A stretch of DNA of 64,000 bases from Hahella sp. (lineage in GTDB: Bacteria; Pseudomonadota; Gammaproteobacteria; Pseudomonadales; Oleiphilaceae). The position numbers and the translations under genes were made by a program. Below, piece by piece: positions 59,521 to 64,000 of this stretch. The stretch lies in contig JANQMN010000053.1 of NCBI GenBank assembly GCA_028280065.1, positions 100,609 through 164,608 on the forward strand, given 5' to 3'. The notes beneath the pieces were generated by a model, which searched no databases, was not told the DNA's origin, and saw only the letters and a list, made by a program, of their open reading frames with translations. The stretch's first letter is position 1, and the number at the start of each line of letters is the position of its first letter.

Positions 59521-60414
59521 ATGCTTAATTTTTTACCTGCATTTATTCGCGGCGCTTTAGTTTTATTTTTTATTTCGCTTTCAACATGCGTGTTGTTTCC
59601 AGTACTTCTGGTTCTGGCCCTTTTGAAGCTGCTGATACCGCTCCATGCCAGCCGCAAGCTACTTACGGAAATGCTCATCGGGATTGCCACTATTTGGATA
59701 GGAATAAACAATTTTCTTTTGGATTCTGTCAGTAAAACCGCGTGGGATGTTCAGGGTATCGAGCAGCTTTCGCCCAATGACTGGTATTTTGTTACCTGCA
59801 ACCATCAATCCTGGGCGGACATTCTGATCGTCCAAAAAACCCTAAATCGAAAGATACCCATGCTTAAGTTTTTTCTAAAGCAGCAACTTATTTGGGTGCC
59901 CTTGATGGGTATCGCCTGGTGGGCATTGGATTTTCCTTTTATGAAAAGGTACACCAAGGAAGAAATCGAAAAAAATCCGGCGTTAAAAGGAAAAGACCTG
60001 GAAACTACTCGGAAAGCCTGTGAAAAGTTCAAGTATACCCCAGTCACTGTGTTCAATTTTCTTGAGGGCACCCGACTCACCCCGGAAAAACATGCCCGCC
60101 AACAATCTCCCTATATGCATCTTCTGAAACCCAAAGCAGGTGGTGCCGCCTTCGTATTGGGCGCGATGGGAGAAATGTTGCATACCATGCTGAATATCAC
60201 TATCCATTATCCTGACCGAAAAGGTTTCTGGGAACTTGTTTCGGGCCAACTGCAGAAGATCACAGTGATTGTAGAAAAGGTAGAAATTCCTGAGGAATTT
60301 CTCAGTAAAGACTATATCAATGATGAAAGCTTTCGATCCGAATTTCAGCGCTGGGTAACCGAACTGTGGCTGCAAAAGGACCGGCTGCTAGCCGAGCTGC
60401 ATGAGGCAAGCTAA
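59521..60414 (+). CDS. YihG-like acyltransferase
   Basis: The 297-residue PlsC-family enzyme has an N-terminal membrane helix, the acyltransferase motif NHQSWADI (HX4D) near residue 98, and EGTRLTPEK near 182. It is close to YihG, which acylates lysophospholipid. The gene is followed by an intrinsic terminator. It is likely in one unit with the DUF1232 gene. Confidence 0.85.
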   Translation: MLNFLPAFIRGALVLFFISLSTCVLFPVLLVLALLKLLIPLHASRKLLTEMLIGIATIWIGINNFLLDSVSKTAWDVQGIEQLSPNDWYFVTCNHQSWADILIVQKTLNRKIPMLKFFLKQQLIWVPLMGIAWWALDFPFMKRYTKEEIEKNPALKGKDLETTRKACEKFKYTPVTVFNFLEGTRLTPEKHARQQSPYMHLLKPKAGGAAFVLGAMGEMLHTMLNITIHYPDRKGFWELVSGQLQKITVIVEKVEIPEEFLSKDYINDESFRSEFQRWVTELWLQKDRLLAELHEAS

Positions 60415-60427
60415 CGTTCAAGCACAA

Positions 60428-60451
60428 AAAAGGCAGCGATAGCTGCCTTTT
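60428..60451. terminator. Bidirectional terminator between the acyltransferase and DUF1329 genes
   Basis: AAAAGGCAGC GATA GCTGCCTTTT forms a 10-bp stem with A- and T-runs outside, placed between two convergent genes. Confidence 0.85.
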
Positions 60452-60467
60452 ATAATCGTCTTAACTG

Positions 60468-61844
60468 TTACCGCTTGCCGCTTCTGCGCAATGCTGCCGG
60501 CGTAAAGTTCTTCGAATTATTTTTCTTGCCCCAGGCATAGCCGTCAGCTTCTTCGTTGGTCAAGCCAAGCACCAGATACCGACCAGAAAGAAGGTCATAC
60601 AAAGCTTCCACGGTATACCAGGCAATTTTCCGATCATAAAACTGCAGATGATGGCCTTCGGCAACCCGCCACAATTCTCCCCGGCCGTCGTAATGATCAA
60701 CTAACGCAATCTGCCAGGAGTCTTCATCGACAAAGAATACCCGTTTGTCGTAAACGTGCCGCTGACCTTCCTTCACATTGGCTTCGATAACCCAAACCCG
60801 ATGCAGTTCGTAGCGGGTAAGGTCCTGATTAATGTGGCCAGGTTTAATGATGTCATCATACTTAAGCTTGGTGGAGTTCAAATCATAGCTGTTGTAGGGG
60901 ATATAGACTTCTTTCTTGCCAATCAACTTCATATCGTAACGATCGGTTGCACCGTTATACATATCAAAGTTATCTGAAGTACGTTGTCCGTCAGCCGCGG
61001 TACCAGGCCCGTCATAAGCAACCTGAGGAGCCCGCCGTACACGCCGTTGGCCACTGTTATAGATCCAGGCACGCCGGGGTTCTCTTACCTGGTTGAGGGT
61101 TTCATGAACCAGCAGTACATTCCCTGCTAACCGCGCCGGAGATACAATCTCCTGTTTGAAATAGAAAATGATATTCGGATCGGCCTTGCTCGGATCGTAA
61201 TCGGTCAGTGCCGAGACAAAACTTAGCTGCTCCTGAAACTTCACTGGCGTGTAGCTACCGTTGGCCAAGGGTGTCATCTGCACGACGTTACGTTCAAAAT
61301 TACCGTCTCGCCAGCGGGTTATATGATTCCAGATAATCTGTCTGGCTTTTTCGTCATCAGTCCCATGCAGAATCGGGAACGGCACTGTCATGGTGTAGCT
61401 GCTGACACCATATCCGCCGTCGACCAAATCGGTCTCCAACGCATTCTTTTTGGCGGCATCATAAACTTCCTGGCTGTAGCCTGATGTGCGATGGGTCGGA
61501 TACACCTTGATCTTATAGGTGTCGTAGCGGTTGATCATGGCCACCTGGCCAGGCGACAACTTGTCCTTATACTGATCAACATTGGAAGCATTGATTTCGA
61601 ACAACGGTTGTTCATCGGCAAACGGATTGATGTACTCGCGACCATCAAAGCCGGCTGGCGGTGTGACTAGCCCGCCATCCCAGGCAGGGATGGTGCCATC
61701 GGCATTTCCGGCTTTTTCCGCGCCAACCGGAGTTAGATCAGCGCCCAGTTTATTGGCTTCATCCGCTGACACCCTTGCCCAGCTCTGGCTGGATGCCAAG
61801 GCAGCTGCCAGCAGGCTAATTTTAGTTAGTGTGTTAAGTCTCAT
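60468..61844 (-). CDS. DUF1329-family outer-membrane-associated protein
   Basis: The 458-residue exported protein has a signal peptide (1-24, ending SWARV) and the DUF1329 layout: EANKLGADLTPVGAEKAGNADGTIPAWDGG after the signal, a QRRVRRAPQVAYDGP central block and RYELHRVWVIEANVKEGQRH near the end. It is related in fold to LolB/outer-membrane lipoprotein-sorting domains. It is immediately downstream of the DUF1302 gene (36 bases), its usual partner, in many pseudomonads and marine gammaproteobacteria. Confidence 0.9.
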   Translation of the reverse strand: MRLNTLTKISLLAAALASSQSWARVSADEANKLGADLTPVGAEKAGNADGTIPAWDGGLVTPPAGFDGREYINPFADEQPLFEINASNVDQYKDKLSPGQVAMINRYDTYKIKVYPTHRTSGYSQEVYDAAKKNALETDLVDGGYGVSSYTMTVPFPILHGTDDEKARQIIWNHITRWRDGNFERNVVQMTPLANGSYTPVKFQEQLSFVSALTDYDPSKADPNIIFYFKQEIVSPARLAGNVLLVHETLNQVREPRRAWIYNSGQRRVRRAPQVAYDGPGTAADGQRTSDNFDMYNGATDRYDMKLIGKKEVYIPYNSYDLNSTKLKYDDIIKPGHINQDLTRYELHRVWVIEANVKEGQRHVYDKRVFFVDEDSWQIALVDHYDGRGELWRVAEGHHLQFYDRKIAWYTVEALYDLLSGRYLVLGLTNEEADGYAWGKKNNSKNFTPAALRRSGKR

Positions 61845-61880
61845 GTAGATGACCCCTAATTCCTTTGTCTGTGCAACTTG

Positions 61881-63644
61881 TTAGAAAGATGTGGACACGC
61901 TGACGGAGAAACTATCCCTGTCATTCAGAAAGTTATATGGTTCGCCACCGAATTGGGCGGTGTAACCGATTGCCGCCGAATACTTGTTCAAGTACAGCGC
62001 ATTAAGCGTTAAACCAATCGTCTTGGCGCCTTCGCGAAATTGCACCGGGCCCCACCCATATACGTCATGCGACACGGACAACACCGGCGTCAAGTTGATA
62101 CCGGCGAACACATCGGCATAATCCAATGAGGCTCTGAATCGATAACCAGCGGAAAATTCAGTGACAAATCCATCGTCTTCGCAGTACTCGGGATTGGCGT
62201 TAGTCGCCTCACAGGTAATACCCGCAGCAACCGCATGTGGATTAATGACAGGCCCATTGCCGAACGTGGCATCACGACCATAACGAGAGTCATCTACAAA
62301 GTCGTGAATATAGGTTCCGCCAATTTCTGAAACAAAGGTCAGGCGACTCGCACCCATCACCTGGTCAAAGAATTTTATAAAGGTAACCTGTGCTTGAGTG
62401 ACATCGAACTCGTCGTAGCCCAATATCACTTCACCGTAGCCATCAGGCTCATAGAAAGCAGAATATACCTGGTCGATACTCGCCAATGTCATCTCAAAGC
62501 CGTTGCGGCCAATTGGAAACTTAGGCCGGTGCGTAACTTCACCGCCAACTGACCAGCCGCCATCGGTACTGGTATTGAAGCTCACACCAAACATGTCAAT
62601 ATTTTCTGGGAAGGTCAGATAGTATTTACTGCTAAAGGGAACATCTTCCTGGAGCTTGATGAACTCAGCATAGGGGAGGAAGCTGTGGGTCCGAGTCCAG
62701 TAGAAACCAAACTCCGTATCGCCGAGATCCGCCGCATACCAACGCGCCGCAAAACCGAAGATCCCATTATTGCGAGGCTCATCATCGCCAAGCCGCTCCA
62801 CCGTGGTGCCGTTGGCATAGGCAACAGGCTCATAGCCGACGGTAATCGGGCCACAACCTGGTGCCGCTACGTCAGAGTTGGAGAAAAAAGTGCCGCAGGG
62901 ATCAAGTTGCACTCTCTCCCATTTGAATTGATAAAAAGCTTCCAGAGTGACGTCTTCGGTGATACCCAGCGAACCGTATAGCATACTGACAGGAATGAGA
63001 ACGTCTTTGACTTGCGCTCCAGGCGCACGGGCGGCGGCAAAATCGACCGGGTTAACCGAGTTTACGCCACCGAAGATAAAGGTGCTTTCGCCCCAGCTGA
63101 CCACCTGTTTACCGGCGCGCAGGTTAAAAGGGGTTTCGTCGCCAATCCAAAAATCGCCCCATACATAGGCATCCAGAAACCGAATATCGGCGCCCGCCTG
63201 TTCTCTCGCATCGTCATTTAACGGCCGGGTCACCCCGTTGTCGTCGTAGGCGCGCCCTTCGTCCATTAACTCCCGGTCATAGAAGTAACGGAGTCGCGTA
63301 AAACCGCCGTAGTCTTCATAACGCAATAATAAGTCAGAAGTTCCGGCAACCCGCTTGGAATAGGTTTCTCCTTTTTCAAAGTTCCAGTTTCCGTCATCTG
63401 TGGTTGAGGTAGGAGATCCTTCACGCGTACCAGCCTCGATATTTTGGCTACCCTGTGACAAAGCCCCTTTATCCCGATCGTCTACCCGCCAACTGGCGCC
63501 TGCTGTGAGAGTTGTATCCAGCGAACCTTCTATTTCCCCAAGATAAAACTGGAATGCGCTAGCTGGAGCAGATACGGCTGCGGCCACTGCTGCTGCCAAG
63601 GACAGTCTGGCCCATTGATGCCAACGCTGATTTTTATTCGTCAT
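61881..63644 (-). CDS. DUF1302-family outer-membrane protein
   Basis: The 587-residue exported protein has a signal peptide (1-30, ending PASAF) and the DUF1302 repeats of a large beta-barrel (FQFYLGEIEGSLDTTLTAGASWR, LRAGKQVVSWGESTFIFGGVNSVNPVD, GYTAQFGGEPYNFLNDRDSFSVSVSTSF with a terminal F). It commonly pairs with DUF1329, as here, and the pair may handle a lipophilic ligand. Function is unproven. The thiolase gene starts 278 bases away on the other strand. Confidence 0.9.
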   Translation of the reverse strand: MTNKNQRWHQWARLSLAAAVAAAVSAPASAFQFYLGEIEGSLDTTLTAGASWRVDDRDKGALSQGSQNIEAGTREGSPTSTTDDGNWNFEKGETYSKRVAGTSDLLLRYEDYGGFTRLRYFYDRELMDEGRAYDDNGVTRPLNDDAREQAGADIRFLDAYVWGDFWIGDETPFNLRAGKQVVSWGESTFIFGGVNSVNPVDFAAARAPGAQVKDVLIPVSMLYGSLGITEDVTLEAFYQFKWERVQLDPCGTFFSNSDVAAPGCGPITVGYEPVAYANGTTVERLGDDEPRNNGIFGFAARWYAADLGDTEFGFYWTRTHSFLPYAEFIKLQEDVPFSSKYYLTFPENIDMFGVSFNTSTDGGWSVGGEVTHRPKFPIGRNGFEMTLASIDQVYSAFYEPDGYGEVILGYDEFDVTQAQVTFIKFFDQVMGASRLTFVSEIGGTYIHDFVDDSRYGRDATFGNGPVINPHAVAAGITCEATNANPEYCEDDGFVTEFSAGYRFRASLDYADVFAGINLTPVLSVSHDVYGWGPVQFREGAKTIGLTLNALYLNKYSAAIGYTAQFGGEPYNFLNDRDSFSVSVSTSF

Positions 63645-63922
63645 CGAACGCTACTCCGTTATTGTTATTGACTTCCACGGGTGTGAAAGATTATAGAAAT
63701 TAACCCGATAGGTGCTTTTTTTTATCTACACACTATAGACGCTTATTTTGATATTCACCAATAGTTGGCAAAAAAAACGCAAGTATCGAATTCATAAGTA
63801 AGTTTGCCATTCTCTGCAGTTCCGTAGCCATCTTACGAATAGGGTCATACCTTGACACCAGAAAGCTTGATAAACTATGAGAAACGCATCACAAAACTGA
63901 ACTTTAAGAAAATGAGGTAGCC

Positions 63923-64000
63923 ATGAGTAACACAGAAGTTGTCATTGTCGCCGGGGCCAGAACCCCCATGGGAGGATTTCAAGGAAGCCTGCAAGCCGTT
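63923..64000 (+). CDS. Thiolase (acetyl-CoA acetyltransferase), 5' end only
   Basis: The first 26 codons of this partial gene read MSNTEVVIVAGARTPMGGF followed by QGSLQAV, the canonical start of acetyl-CoA C-acetyltransferases. AATGAGGT precedes the ATG. It could belong to fatty-acid beta-oxidation or to polyhydroxyalkanoate synthesis (PhaA). The rest lies beyond the window. Confidence 0.85.
   Translation, partial: MSNTEVVIVAGARTPMGGFQGSLQAV

Overview
The window looks like chromosomal DNA of a heterotrophic gammaproteobacterium, tentatively of the Oceanospirillales/Pseudomonadales type. The pointers are a glcDEF operon, malate:quinone oxidoreductase, EI-Ntr (PtsP), a pilA/pilBCD-coaE-yacG cluster, a DUF1329/DUF1302 pair, a YfaZ-type porin and a phasin-like protein. 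This placement rests on gene content only. Gene density is high, and the only gene-free stretches over 300 bases are 19321-20297 and the non-coding end of an insertion sequence at 40757-40987.

Layout. 1-5335 (minus): glycolate oxidase glcDEF preceded by a CPA2-type cation/proton antiporter. 5554-14069: mqo, an exported ATP-dependent DNA ligase (Lig E type), parE, an amidase resembling plant fatty acid amide hydrolase, a GloC-type metallo-hydrolase and an HD-GYP phosphodiesterase. 14125-19320: a leucine-rich-repeat protein, ptsP, and an orphan type VI sheath protein in which TssB and TssC are fused. 20298-25048: a fermentative unit of pflB, pflA and an oxalate/formate-family transporter that has an FNR-like site upstream. 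25237-30350: a tight four-gene unit of a coiled-coil protein, an inner-membrane OmpA-like protein with an apparent roadblock-like segment, a Ras-like small GTPase, and a GGDEF-EAL protein. 30472-30924: a phasin/histone-like protein.

31176-40756 is visibly more AT-rich and encodes surface-glycan functions: a UDP-GlcNAc 2-epimerase-like enzyme, an LtaS-type sulfatase fused to a glycerophosphodiesterase domain, an ArnD-like deacetylase, a UPF0104 membrane protein, a sulfotransferase, a dolichol-phosphate-mannose-synthase-like GT2 and a GT-C/TPR membrane protein. A decayed IS1111-type (IS110 family) element lies between this island and pilA. Its transposase has one in-frame amber codon and one single-base frameshift, and its subterminal inverted repeats are intact. 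42136-47614 is the type IV pilus locus, with a sigma-54 promoter for pilA, followed by coaE and yacG. 47685-64000 holds trmO, a PilZ protein, a hybrid histidine kinase, a Na+/H+ antiporter, several outer-membrane or lipoprotein genes, DUF1145 and DUF1232 proteins, a YihG-like acyltransferase, DUF1329/DUF1302 proteins and the start of a thiolase.

The most unusual items are the orphan TssB-TssC fusion, the roadblock/OmpA/GTPase/c-di-GMP unit (which may define a small-GTPase polarity or envelope system), and the glycan island with its LtaS-GDPD fusion next to the pilus genes. c-di-GMP proteins (HD-GYP, GGDEF-EAL, PilZ) recur through the window and fit with pilus-based surface behaviour.
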